Source of the DNA: Phaseolus vulgaris
Taxonomy: Eukaryota; Streptophyta; Magnoliopsida; Fabales; Fabaceae
DNA: 64,000 bases
Assembly: GCF_000499845.2 (NCBI RefSeq)
Contig: NC_023751.2
Span: 28,588,975 to 28,652,974, forward strand
Direction: 5' to 3'
The notes below the pieces were generated by a model that was not told the DNA's origin, did not search any database, and saw only the letters and a program-made list of their open reading frames with translations. Made by a program: the position numbers and the translations under genes. Shown piece after piece: positions 52,033 through 64,000 of the stretch (within the stretch, counting starts at the first letter, position 1; every line of letters begins with the position of its first letter).

Positions 52033-52105
52033 AAAATGAGAAAAATATACTATTTTTTTTTCTCTTGTGGTTTTCGCTTATGCAAATTGTGTGTATGCAA
52101 GGGGG

Positions 52106-52113
52106 TTTATATC
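52106..52113 (-). promoter_or_regulatory. TATA-like box of the OCT-like gene
   Basis: The minus strand reads gaTATAAACC about 75 bp before the start codon, a plausible position for a TATA box. No other promoter evidence is visible. Confidence 0.4.
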
Positions 52114-52581
52114 AGTGAATGGAACCTTGGATCTTTCTGGATTAATCTTCAAATATTGAGTCTGTGGTATATTTAAGATTACGGTTGAAACTATATTCTT
52201 TAGTGTATAAACTATTTTTAAATTATAGAGAAGTTTTTTTTATATTTTTTTCTTATAAATTTTTGCAGACAAACTCTTTCAAATATATGTTCTAAATATA
52301 TAACACCAGCCATTCTAAAATATACTCTAACATCGAATTAATTATTTTCACCAAAAATTATTAATTCCCCATCTTAATTTATTAAATTAGACAAGTCCAC
52401 TGTAAATTTATAGGAAATAGTTTTGTTTTTACTTTATAGATTACTGGTATTTATGCTCTTTTGTTCAAACTAAGTGGGATCATTATGAGCTATAAAACAT
52501 TGTAAGTATTTGTTTACATAAATCTCATTAATTGTTTTACAGAATTATTAGCTGCTGATTTCTTACCCGAATAAAAAGGCT

Positions 52582-52645
<64 letters not shown>
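52582..52645. repeat. Compound microsatellite (AC)n(TA)n
   Basis: About 11 AC units run directly into about 20 TA units. Likely polymorphic between individuals. Confidence 0.97.
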
Positions 52646-52649
<4 letters not shown>

Positions 52650-55319
52650 TAATGTAATAAACTAATAAAGTGTCAAATTAAATTAATTTAAAAAATCAAA
52701 ATGAAAGTTTTGAATTTAAGAAGTTAAACTAAAGTTTTTAAAAAAAAAGATGAAAGAATATACTGATATACATAAAATAATTTTACATGGAAGTAGTCAT
52801 TAATGATAAGAAAGTAACATCCAGTTGTTGATCTTATCTCTTAATCTGTCCCACTATACAGCTGCATCAAGTTGGAGTGGCAACTTGTCACGTATTTTAA
52901 CAAAAATAATAATAATCTTATGTAAACCAATACTTTATTTTGAATTTCGCAAAAACATGTACTGTGCCAAAAATTACTTTCTTTAATCAAAATTTATTTA
53001 GAAGTTAATTAACTCTATCTATATGTAGGGAATCAAACTAATGGTCAATGACAATGTTTAGAATATATTGACTAATAGAAAATATTTAATTATAATTAAT
53101 GGAGTAATAAAACTTGGTATTAATAAGATAAATATAATAGTCATTAAGTGAAAGTCTATAAAAAATAAATTATGCACTTATTTTTTATTAAGAAAATATT
53201 TACTCCTTATTCATTGCATTTATGATAACTAATAAAAAAACTCGATTGCCCATAATAATTGGAATCTTAAAGTTTTACTTGTTATCTATGGCAATATATA
53301 TAAAATACATGATCAAAATGTTATCATACACTTTTTTAAAGCAATTGTATTTACATAAAACGATTAAAAACAGTTTAAATAATTAGAATGTGATTTTCTT
53401 CTGTCTTTTAAAAAGTGTTCACCTTTAATTTTTTATTTTACAAATTGCGAGTAATAATACATTCTCTTCCTTTTCTTTTAAATTCTCATTCAAACTAAAG
53501 TTAAGAAAACATTAGTATTGATATGCTATATTATTTGGTGTGATTAATATTTATTTATTTCATATTTTATCTTTTAATTTTATAACTAAAAATTGTGTTT
53601 TTAAATTTTAAAATCAATCTTTTAAATCATTCTTAAAATTAAATTACATATATTCACTGTATTTATAAAATTTAAAATTATTAATAAATTAACATTTTAA
53701 AGTTATTCAAACTTAGAGTCAATTAACACAAAAAGACTAAAATCAAACTTATGTGTGTGGACGATAGGTTGGATATTTTACAAATGCTAAAATTGTGAAA
53801 ACTACTAAATTTATCATGGATCATTAAGTAAACACATGTAATGTCAGGCTAGTCCATACTTAGAAGATATGAAGCATGAGTTTTGGCGAGTTTGATCCAC
53901 ACAAATGACTAGAAGAAAAGTAGTAGTGTTGATCTGACCGACGCAAAATAAATATTTTGGAAATATAAAAGAATATAAAAAAATGGTGTGATTCGACTGA
54001 TGAAAAAAATAAAATAAAGTGGGTTGAACCCATGCAAAGAAAATAGAGAAAATGTTGAAAAAATTGCTGATAGAAGCAAAATTAGAATGAACTTGATCCA
54101 CCCATAAACAAACGTGAAAAATATTGAAAAAATTGTAATTTGGACAAACAAGTGGACACCTATATTTGTAGAAACATTCACATCATCCAAATTTCAATTT
54201 CAAAACTATTATCAATAAAATATAAAACTTTACCAACATATCTTAATTGTGATCAAATTCTTTTCTTCAAATATAGTTTTCTCTATCCTTATTTGAACTT
54301 TTTGATTCTTATCCAAAGTGTACTTTAATTCTCTTTATAATTTTTTAAAAATAAATCCAGTTTATGAAAAATATATAATAAAAATATATATAACAAACAA
54401 ATATTTATTTTTATAGTAATTATATTTGAAATTATTATATTCTTATATCCAAAATAGTTCTTCGTAAGTTAGAGTATATATCAAAACTACTTCCTACATA
54501 TTTCCCACTTTTAACCTATCAAATCTTTCTTTTAAAACAAAAATAACAGTGGTTACCAAATTCAAATTTTGAAACCAACAATACATTTACCTTGATATCT
54601 AATTTGAGTAACTCTTCAAAGGAATATTGAGTTTAAATTATTGATTACATCCTATATAAGTTTATATGCTGCTGATCAAAAATAAAAAATAAAAAAAATA
54701 TAAGTTCATATGCTTTACTGGTATGTGTTTGTAGAAAATTGGCAAAATATCATATTGGAATATAATAGTTATACAAAATTATGACTTAGTTGAAGATTCT
54801 GTTGAAATCAACTAAAGTTCTTCTTGCTCTCCTTTAACGATTCACTTTAATTAAGATTGTCAATTGTTTTTTAGAAGAGGGCATTGAAGTTAAAGTTATT
54901 TCATCATTTATAGTTACATTATGCTTTATTATAGATATTGTAATGATTAACTCATAAATCATAAGTATGATAATAAGTAAAAAAATAGTTTACTAAAAAA
55001 GTACCTAGTAATATTACCTTTATATATATTGTTTAAATGATGTTTAGATATATGATTTTATGTGTATGACAATGCAGTAAAATTTTGTGAAAAAAACTCT
55101 CCTTTAAGTATAGATCTTTCTAGTAATTAAAATTTTTTATTTTCTAATTTTGTTATTGTGTTTTCGTGTTATTATTGGCTTGAACCTACCACTTAACACA
55201 TACTTATGATTCATGTTCTTAAGTTGAAAATGATCTAATTATATTATATATTTAAATTTATTTTTCTTCTTTTGTTGTTTCAAAATATACCAAATGATTG
55301 GACAAGAAGAGTATTTAGT
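52646..55319. other. AT-rich intergenic DNA
   Basis: No gene, RNA or complete element could be supported. Short frames on either strand (for example 53844-54190) have no recognisable domains. Confidence 0.6.
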
Positions 55320-55860
55320 GACATACCTTAAATTGTACCGGTCCGTGAGCCACATCACTCAGTCTTGTTGACCGACCGACCGAGTGATCAACCACATCAA
55401 AGAACAAATTGACAATAAATAAGGAAACATTATAAATTCAGGCCACACCTCGTCAAATCTGGGTTATGTCCCGAGAAATCAGCTAACACTGATTTAATGA
55501 AGATATGTTCCAAATATACCTTCTTACAAATATGAATGACACCTCGAGAAATCAGCTAACACTGTTTTATTGAAGATATGTGCTTGATATGGCCCATCAA
55601 GCAAACAACTCATTACCAAACACTATAAATAAGTCTTCTACAATGGATTAAGGTACACTTTTATTAGTTTTACAATACATACTCACAATACAAAGTACTT
55701 ATTTGATCGTCGGATAACCTTCTGCAAGTTTACTCTCGATTGAACACTTAAAAGCTAAGGATTGAAGTCTGAAGGAGTGTTGAATTGAGAAACGGGAATA
55801 CAAGAGAGCACGACCAAGCGACCGACACTGACAATAGTTATCGTCAATCTTAGGTACCAT
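55320..55860 (+). repeat. LTR-like block, probably a Ty3/gypsy Tat/Ogre-type LTR
   Basis: This block is richer in GC than its flanks. It contains gaccgaccgaccgagtgatc near its start, a TATA box (cacTATAAATAAg, about 55624), then ttatttgatcgtcggataac and cttctgcaag, and ends near gcgaccgacactgaca. A central TATA box and a tail with cgtcgga...cttctgca are features I associate with legume Tat/Ogre LTRs. Exact ends and a target duplication were not found, and no coding region adjoins. It is probably a solo or truncated LTR. Confidence 0.5.
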
Positions 55861-58800
55861 CTATGTCCACTTTATCTATACAAGTACACAAACAAAAACA
55901 TTCATGTGGTCTTGAGGGAGTTTCTAACAAAGTAGATACATACATTGAGAGACTAATTTGGAGTTTTAATAAACTTAATTGCCATAAGTTATTTATTTGA
56001 TAGTGACACGTTTCAAAACAATGATTTATGATAAATACTTTATGATAATATTTAATTTGTTTTAAATAATTTCAATTGTAAAATGTGTTTACAAATACAT
56101 GAAGTTAAACTTCTTTTATATGTGCGTAAATATGCTATGGTATGTTAAAAAGAGTGTATTCAGTTAGTTTTCAAAAGATTATTTTACATAAAAAAATGTA
56201 GACTTCAAAAGATTTAATAACAACTGTAATAAAAATTTTAAACATTTTTTAATTACGATTATATATATAATATATATTTTAAAAGATTTATAAAGTATGA
56301 ATTTATGAAATTTGATTCAATTACATGAATTTCATTTCATGTATTTTAAAAAATTAAGTTATAAAATATCCTATTTTATAAAACTATGTAAAGTACTATT
56401 TTATAAAACTATGTAAAGTACTAATTTTACAATAAGATACAAATAATATTTAAATAAATTTAATAATATTTTCTTAAGGGTATTGTCGGATGAATCGTCA
56501 AACACACCTTTAAATGTAACAAGCACATTATAAAAAGATTTTTTCAAAATCTGTTTTTAGCAAGACTCTCCTTCTTAAGTCATATAAAGATTAATAATTG
56601 TACGTTGATGTTTTATACTTTCTTGTTTAATAGCACTCAATTAAAATAAAGAAGCTCTGATAGATGATATGTGTGTATGATCTATAAATTGTTCTATATT
56701 TAAAAGTTTCTTTGTGCATTTGTTTGAGATCTTAACCTAATAATGGGGAGATTGAGAAAAAAAGTGATTTATATACTTTTTGTATTGAAGAGTGGTTTTT
56801 GTAATTGTAATCAAAAGTGTTTACGACTTGATTCAACATCCCTTTAAATTTATCACTTGTAGGTATTCTATCGTGGATAAACCTCCACCATGAAACTTGA
56901 TGGCCTCGTACTTCACATGTGCTAACGCTACCTTAAGACATAGCATACCATCTTAAGCATGAATCCATATAGGTTGATATTAATTATAGATTTTTCTTAT
57001 ATTTAGCATCTATTTAAAAAATACATATATAGATATTCTTTAAAAGTGTTTTTAGTAACACATTAAGTTAATATATTTAATAAATTAAAATACTTGATCA
57101 TGTTTTAATAAAATTAAATATTTTTTTAAAATATTTTATTAACAAAAATATTATGGAAAATATCAAATAAAAAGTAAGATCATTATACTTTTAATTGAGT
57201 AAATGTCATTTGTAAAAAAAATATTAAAATTGGTAACTATATTGATCACTAATTTTAATCACTAAACTGGTCACCAACTTACGTCAATCCGAGGAATTTA
57301 TATTCATTGATAGTATAAGTTATCGATCTTGATAACCTTGTTGACGTTGTTGTTGGCTAGATGGAGAGTAGATCTCTTATTGGTAAAAAGTTTAAGAAAT
57401 CTGCTAAAGATATAAGGGCTAATTGATGATCTTAGAATGATATTTTTGTTGATATGTCCTATTTGAAAAGTATAGTCTTTTAGAAGATTTATCTCATTTC
57501 AAATATGCAACTAAGCAACAAGTCTTAAATTAGTTGCTACCAAATGGGTTACTTCTAAATATGTTTCTCAAGATTTAGTCTTGTAAAATGATTTTGAATC
57601 TCTTTTCAAGTGATGAACAAGAGGTTCAAAAGTCATGTTCAACAATCTTTACAGCGGATATAGTTGAATCTACCTTGACTGATATTTTTTTTAGAAGAAA
57701 CCAATTTGGTCTCTAAGTTTTAGGCTAAAAAGATAGATAAGGAAGAATCATTAAGTGAAGATGATGAATTTGTTCAAACTTCCAAAAGATTGTGATGTCA
57801 TCCTAAAGTTGAAGTGAAAGCCAATAAGATAATCTCTAAAACAAGTCAATCGAAAAGAAAGTGATGCTAGTGACATGCATCAATATTATAAAATTTTATT
57901 ACGATTGCTTATTGCAAATGAGGATTAATCTGATTGGATTTTTGAGATTTAATTGTTCCTCTTCATTGTCTTTATGGGAGCACACACATGATAATGTTCT
58001 TTTGTTTGTCTTATTGTCTTTATCTAATTTCTCTCTTTTTACTTTTTATTTTTTAGACATGAATTTGGTTTAATCTCTATATTTTTATTTTCCTTTTTGT
58101 TTTTTTTATGTGATGGCACATGTTTTTAGCACAAGTTTATTAAAATAAAAAATAAGTTATTGATATATTTTTGGCATTGTTAACTAAGTGTTGGCATCGA
58201 TAAAAAGAAATTCACTATAATAAACTATCAAATAGTGACTCAATTTCAATCTATAAATGGATAAATCGATTACAGATTAATATTATGACGAACTCCCTTC
58301 AGTCATTATAATTATAATCCTGATGCATGGTGAGCAATTTAATGACGCATTTCAATAACTAATTTAGTGATTTAACAAATTTAGTAATAGAAATCAATGA
58401 ACAAATTAGTTATGAAGTAATCAATTTTAGTAACTAATTTTAAAAATCATAATAGTTTTATAATTCATCACTATCGGTGTTTTTATTAAAGTTTAATTTA
58501 TTTGTCCAAAATTAATATATACTTAATAAATATATATTAATACGTTAATTATATATAATCATTTAGAAAGTGTCCAAACATTTAAATACTATATATAAAC
58601 AATCATCTAAACAATATTAAAACATTTACACACTTATATTTAAGATGTACAAATAATCATTCTAAAATATTTTCTTATGAGATACTTTAAATTTAAATTC
58701 TAATTTATTCTTACATTGGAAGCCATGAAACACTGTGTACTCAGACCCTGATTTCAGCTACACGTTTTTTATTCAGAACAGATTATCAGAAACAGATCAA

Positions 58801-58972
58801 AGCATGTTACGACAATAATTATGAGTTGAAGGACAGTCTAAACTTGAAAGCTGGTGACAACCAGATATATGTGGCTGCCAACGTTTCTTATTCAGAACTC
58901 GTTATTCATAAGAGATAAAATCAAGAACTTTTACCCTAAATATATACAAATCACAGGTAAATATAAATATAG
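55861..58972. other. AT-rich intergenic DNA with weak transposon-like remnants
   Basis: 57360-57850 has broken frames with weak resemblance to gag-like plant transposon proteins, too decayed to call. 58200-58470 has repeated agtgac/gtcatt/tagtgattta motifs in the style of CACTA-derived elements. No gene is supported. Confidence 0.45.
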
Positions 58973-59333
58973 TGTTGGAGATCACATATACTAGGTATTA
59001 GAGTCTTTCATAGTATATAAGTGGGTGTATATCTCACCTCATTGAGTTGATTTTATGAGGTTGAGTTATGCTTAAAGTTCATTTCTTAACATGGTATCAA
59101 AACCATTTCGAGTCTATCCTAGCACATTTGTTGGGTTTATCAGGCCACCCTATCGGATCATTCATAACATTTATCTCCATGCACGAGTTGATAGTCTCGG
59201 CGTGAGGGGTGTGTTGGAGATTCCACATCAATTAGAGATTAAAATCTTTTATAATATATAATTGGGTGCAAATTTTATCTCATTTAATATAATTTTATAA
59301 GGTTGAATTAGACTTAAAATCCAATTCTTAAAC
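58973..59333 (+). mobile_element. TRIM (terminal-repeat retrotransposon in miniature)
   Basis: A 361-bp element has direct terminal repeats 58973-59091 (119 bp) and 59212-59333, both starting TGTTGGAGAT and containing taagtgggtg/taattgggtg, tatctca and ggttga-tta-gcttaaa. Directly after the left repeat is a primer-binding site TGGTATCAAAACC (59092-59104), close to initiator tRNA-Met. Before the right repeat is a purine tract (gcgtgaggggtg). The flanks are tatag and tataa, a 5-bp duplication with one mismatch. No protein is encoded, so it depends on enzymes from other elements. This family is common in legumes. Confidence 0.85.
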
Positions 59334-59338
59334 TATAA

Positions 59339-60436
59339 TAAGACCTTAAGAAAACAAAAAACTAGTTCTCACAAACTGAACGTAAAACAACTAGATAAAA
59401 CTATTTTTAGTAATATACTAAAACAAAAAGAACTTTTATTTCACTTTCTTGTAATCATGAGATTCATATGCAATACTTTAAGATATCATGTTGAATTAAA
59501 AACCACAGGTAGTATCAGTAATCGTTGTGCAGTCAAACTTGTTGACCATGTTCATCGAATGTGACTGAGAAGTTTGATGGTTTTGGTTAAAAATCAAAAC
59601 CTGCCAACCCCTTCGTTTTTGCATTTGGTTATTAGCTGTAATGGATATTTTTATTTCAGAACAGTATTTGCTGCTTTGGTGGATGATTGTCCTAGTCAGA
59701 TACACCTTTTTAATATTGTTTCATGAACAGAATCTACATTTTTTTATAAAGTACTTTGGCAGTGTTGTAAAGCTAAGCCCCCTCTTCAAAATTTATTGCT
59801 AAAAAAATCATGATTTATATCTCTGCAGTTTAGTGCCTTTTCAATAAATAATGGTATCAATATTATGTCATGTTCAGATAAATTTGTTCGTAAGCACTCA
59901 AAAGAGAGAAAAAACTAAAATACTTTTTATAGTTTAAAATTAGTTTATCAATTAATTTATGAAAGCTCTCTAATACAATTTTTCTATTTTTTTTTAATTT
60001 TTGCATTAAATAAACTTAAATTATAAAAGACAATTCAAAAAAGTATTTATAAATAAACTTCTATGTTTTTATCAAAGTTGAGCTGAAATAATCTAAAGTG
60101 GATGATTGAGTTTTTGGACAAATTGATCTCTCTGTTGAAGGATTGTCGAACTTTGTTGATAAAGTACTGAGTGAATCCACTTTCAGAAGATTTTGTATGC
60201 CTAGTTAATAAGAATTTACAGAAATATAAAAATATTTAAGTGAGTAAATGAGATTAAATGAGCAGTTCCTAGAAAATAAAGTTATATTTAAAGAATTTTG
60301 GTCTTATGTTAATATCTAATAAAGTGATTATCAGATATTAGGTTGATTAATATGTTACAATAGAAATTAGTTTCAAGAGAATCCAAGTTATTCAAATTTG
60401 TAGGTGATTTTATCCTGCTTTAGAAGGTGCGTAATA

Positions 60437-60492
<56 letters not shown>

Positions 60493-61099
60493 GGTACTAA
60501 GTAATACACAAGTCCTCCAAACTCAAGAATCCAATTTACAAGATGACTGAGCTTTATTTTGAACTTAAGCTTTGGTCATATTTTTGGCCAAGCTTCGAAA
60601 AATAGATCATATTTTCACGACTGACTTTAGCTCAGATTTTGTGACTATTCCTAGAGCTCGCAAGCTAAACATCCAGGTCGAACTTCACGACCCTTCATTT
60701 AGCTCAATCGGCCGAGTTTATTGTAATTATGATAATGTAATTATAACTTATTTGAAACAGTTTGAATCATTATAAACATGAGAGATATTAAAGGGGGGTA
60801 TTTATATTTAATGATGAGTTTCAACAACTTAGAGGTATATCACTTAGACGTCTACGTTTTATCTAACTTGACATGTTGTCATAAGACAACGTAACGTTTC
60901 AAAGTTTGTTTTTGCGCGTGTTGCTCACGGGAAACAAAAAGTTTTTTTATTGTTTGAAAGAAAATGAAGCCTTTTCAAACTTTTATAAGAATCAAACCAA
61001 CTTCATTTTCTCTTATGTTTTTCCTTTTTTTTGTTGGTGCTCTTGCTCGCACATTTCATCTTTTTCTTCGCTTATGTTCACTCAATCCTCTTAGGTAAG
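59339..61099. other. Intergenic DNA with ATT microsatellite
   Basis: AT-rich except for 60540-60720, which has mixed composition and could be an LTR remnant. No gene is supported. Confidence 0.45.
60438..60491. repeat. (ATT)n microsatellite, about 18 units
   Basis: A perfect run of ATT triplets between gtaatat and tcggtac. Confidence 0.97.
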
Positions 61100-62045
61100 T
61101 ATCTCTAATGTTTTATTCTTCTTCTTCACACTCTAGTTCCTCTATCAGGAGTAGCCCTCTAGTAAGCAGGGAGGTTGTTTTCACCGGAGATCATGACCCT
61201 TCAACAAGTTGTACTAATTCACTTTTAGTTGAAGGGGATTCTTTGGAAGACATTGATCTTCCTTTTGAGACTGTCGCTATACTAACTTCTGCCTTGTTGA
61301 AGGAAAATTTTCCTTGTGCTCCTCCGCTTTCTTAATAGGTGAAACCTCCATTTCCCGAATTGATCATTCGAGGAAAGAGTGACCCCTTAACCTAAGTAGA
61401 CCACGTGTCAATACCTTGGTCCCTAATTCAAACTCCTTATGGCACATTAACATGAAGCTCAACCAAGTTAGGATCGAAGGTCGTAGGGGCTTTCTTGTCC
61501 TGTATGATGCATAGTTATTTAAGGTTGTTGACCTTGTGGGATGTCTTGACTCAAAACATATCACGATGGCAAGAACTATGGCCATTATTTGCTATTGGAA
61601 TAGCACAACTATTGAAAATGTTGAAATGATGAGCAAAGTGCAAGTGCAAGAGTTGCAGAAAACCAATGTTGGGATAAGGCATAATCATGGCTTGAAATCT
61701 CTGCCAAATCCCTTAAGATTAATTAAGGCCAAGGCAAAATCTCAACATTTGAGTTCGGGGTAGAGTTTCTAAAAAAAATCCTTGAGAGTGCAAAGGAAGC
61801 TAGAAATAAGCTGAAGGAGGCCAAAGCTTGCATTATTCTTCTCGAGAAAGAGAAGGAAAAAAATTGAGAAGAAAACATCAAAGATGAAGGATGAGAATGT
61901 CAAGCTAGCAGAGGCCAACATAGAAGGCTATATGAAGGTCTTTAAGAAGGTCACGCGCCAACACTTGCACTTCACTCCGACTCTGGATGTAAATGTATTT
62001 AATTTAGACAAATAATTTGTCGATGGTAAACTAGTCAATGCCTAA
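61100..62045 (+). pseudogene. Gag-like transposon protein relic
   Basis: The plus strand starts with a serine-rich frame (MFYSSSSHSSSSIRSS, 61108-61335). Broken frames follow that include a helical, charged segment (NKLKEAKACIILLEKEKEK, about 61805-61860). The end reads KVTRQHLHFTPTLDVNVF then FVDGKLVNA (about 61945-62045). The order (acidic N-part, coiled coil, R-Q...F...P-LD... and DGKLV end) resembles gag-like proteins of legume Ty3/gypsy elements. Many stops make it non-functional. The identification is tentative. Confidence 0.5.
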
Positions 62046-63351
62046 ATATATTATAAACCTTTAAATTAATTTAATGAGTGTTTTATGCATATTAAGTATT
62101 AAATGCTAATAATAAGGTCAAATTGCTTTAATTAAGCTAAAACTGAATAAACTAACTTGGCTACGTTACAAACTAGGTTTCATTAAAGTTTTTTTCATTG
62201 TTCATTAGCAAACAACACATTAATTTGATTGAACATGTTAACCAAATTAATTTGATTCGATTAATTGTGTTCATTTTCAAATGTTTTAACCGTTTACTTT
62301 CTCTATATTCCACTATATGCAATTATTCTCCTGCAAGATTTACTTTGTTGCATTTCAAGGAGTTTGTTTACTTTCCTTTCAATGATCATTTCCTTGAAAG
62401 TTTTCTTAATTCTGATTCGAATTTTGAGAGATATAATTTGATTATGTTAGAAATATGATTTGATCACATTAAATAGGGATATATGATATGATAAGAAAGT
62501 AATACAATAAGTATATTATTTGCCAGGTAAATAATATATTTGAAAAAAAAAATGTGTTTGGTCTGGTCACTTTTTACTGCATCTAGCATCAAAAGGGCTT
62601 TGCTTGTAATAATAATGAAGGATTCTAGCCTATGTTCTTTTTTCTTTATATTTCAAGTTATTAAAAATTCATGTCTTATTATTATAATTGAAAATGCTTA
62701 ATTAATTCAAATTTTCTATTCTCTTCTTTGATAGGTTGTTGTATAACAAGATTGGTTCCACAAAAAGGTGTCCATCTTATTAGACATGCAATATATTTAA
62801 CATTGGAGGTAGGAGGACAATTTGTTCTACTTGGTTTAAGTCCAATGCAATATATTCAATGAATTAATTTGAAAAAACTAATAGTTAAAAACGTCACGTT
62901 ATACCTATATAATGGCGTTGAAATCCTTTTCATTGAATTAAATTGTGACAGCTATGACTGACACTACTTACATATAAAAACCGTCACTTTAAACAAAATG
63001 TTAAAGTGGCAGGTAGCGTAAGACCGCCACATTAAACTTTGTGGTGCCAGTTCTATAGCGATTTGTGAAACCGCCACACGCGTATATTGTGACATTTATA
63101 AACGTCAGTTTATACGAAAACCACTGCCACTGTATACAACGTTTTTGTAGTAAATCTTTTACTTTGCTTTATTTATATTCTTGCAAATTCAAGCAAGAAA
63201 CTTCCAACAAATTTTTACATATTGTTTTCTATTTAGTGCCTATTATGCTTGAGAATTCAATTGTTCCTTGTGGGTTCGATATTCTTCCTTAGGGACAAAT
63301 TTATTAATTTTGACATGGTACACTTGTTGTAAAATAGTCACCAGCTACGAG
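62046..63351. other. Spacer with CACTA-style subterminal repeats
   Basis: 62900-63150 contains repeated short motifs such as accgtcac, accgccac, aacgtcac and gtggc in both orientations, and ends acgtttttgtagta. This looks like one end of a CACTA-type or related element whose other end I could not place. The rest is AT-rich without a supported gene. Confidence 0.45.
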
Positions 63352-63960
63352 CTAAAAATATTTCTCGCATTTGAGGCGCTTCATTCCAAATTCTCGTGCA
63401 AGACATAAACATACAATTAGAGCTTCATATTCAACCTCGTTGCTAGATGTTTCAAAGTTGAACCAAATTGCTTTCTCATGAGTAATGTCATCGAAACCTT
63501 CAAAGATTATACTAGCTCCACTTCCTTTTTTGTTGGAAGATATCTCTACACTAAAATTCCAACATTTATATCTTTCTACTAGTTGTGGATGTTGGATGAG
63601 GAAGTGTACTAAGAATTGAGCTTTCATCTGCCATCTACCTTTGTACTTGAGCCCAAACTCTGATAGTTCTATAGACCATGTTGTCATTCTACCAACAAGC
63701 TTTGGTTTTTGAAGCACATGCTTTATAGGGTAATCGATGCATACTATGATGTTGAAGCTTCTAAAATAATGTTTGAGTCTTCATACTAAGAAAATAAGGG
63801 AGAGTACGAGCTTCTCAATGACATGATATCTTTATTCAGTTAGTTGTAGAGTTTGGCTGGTGAAATACACAAGATGTTGTTTCTTGCCATCTTCAAACAT
63901 TAAGACTGAGTTTAACGTCAAGTGGGAGACTACTAAATATAATATGAGTGTACACTTTGG
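63352..63960 (-). pseudogene. Ty3/gypsy Tat/Ogre-type double RNase H relic
   Basis: The minus strand encodes the end of the RT-linked RNase H (KKQHLVYFTSQTLQLTE, then after stops CIDYPIKHVLQKPKLVGRMT, WSIELSEFGLKYKGR). It then enters the second, archaeal-type RNase H (KKGSGASIIFEGFDDITHEK, NEVEYEALIVCLCLAREFG). This double arrangement is typical of the Tat/Ogre lineage. Stop codons around 63780-63840 show decay. The element runs off the right edge, and the part closest to 64000 should be reverse transcriptase. Confidence 0.75.
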
Positions 63961-64000
63961 TGGAGGACTTACAATATAGGTAAAGAGGAAATATCCCTTT

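Noticed and set aside
55320..55860. Full-length LTR element
   Set aside because: Only one LTR-like block is visible. No partner repeat, primer site, coding region or target duplication could be found nearby.

Overview
This is a window of flowering-plant nuclear DNA, most likely from a legume. Genes are intron-containing and sparse in very AT-rich, repeat-filled sequence. Ty3/gypsy, Ty1/copia, LINE, TRIM and CACTA-like elements are present, and the TRIM and LINE fragments look like types I associate with Phaseoleae. No bacterial operons, CRISPR arrays or phage are visible. I found no clear new biological system. The most unusual object is a rearranged block of chloroplast DNA that carries an in-frame petB-psbC chimera.

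Layout. 1-~6365 is a nuclear insertion of plastid DNA (NUPT) stitched from non-adjacent pieces: an unassigned plastid-like frame, psbB 3' part, psbT, rpoB fragment (-), psaJ (-), trnT-GGU (-), rpoC1 with its group II intron (-), petB intron 3' part and exon 2, then psbC. It ends in a degenerate ~29-bp repeat (6391-6530). 7453-12360 (-) is an eight-exon EB1 microtubule plus-end-tracking protein gene. 14309-23300 is a dead Ty3/gypsy retrotransposon with 5-bp target duplications, and a solo LTR (21114-22313) is nested in it. 28673-30175 (+) is the ribosomal protein S9 (uS4) gene. 32760-33446 (+) is a GC-rich single-exon pectin methylesterase-inhibitor-domain gene. ~34690-37900 is a decayed Ty1/copia element with a nested retroposon. 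It abuts the 3' end of a small atypical bHLH (PRE-type) gene at 37898-38406 (-). 40977-41801 (-) encodes mitochondrial ribosomal protein uL29m (L47). 44649-45780 holds copia and LINE fragments. 47883-48559 is a CACTA-like non-autonomous element. 49965-52032 (-) is a two-exon organic cation/carnitine-type MFS transporter. From 52 kb to the end there are only repeats: an LTR-like block near 55.3-55.9 kb, a complete TRIM (58973-59333), a gag-like relic (~61100-62045) and a Tat/Ogre-type RNase H relic at the right edge.

The host genes do not form a pathway. They are independent loci for the cytoskeleton, cytosolic and mitochondrial translation, cell-wall control, growth regulation and membrane transport. 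Exon borders were placed by hand from GT/AG signals, reading frame and remembered family sequences. They sum to whole codons in every gene reported. Family assignments rest on recognition, not on database searches.
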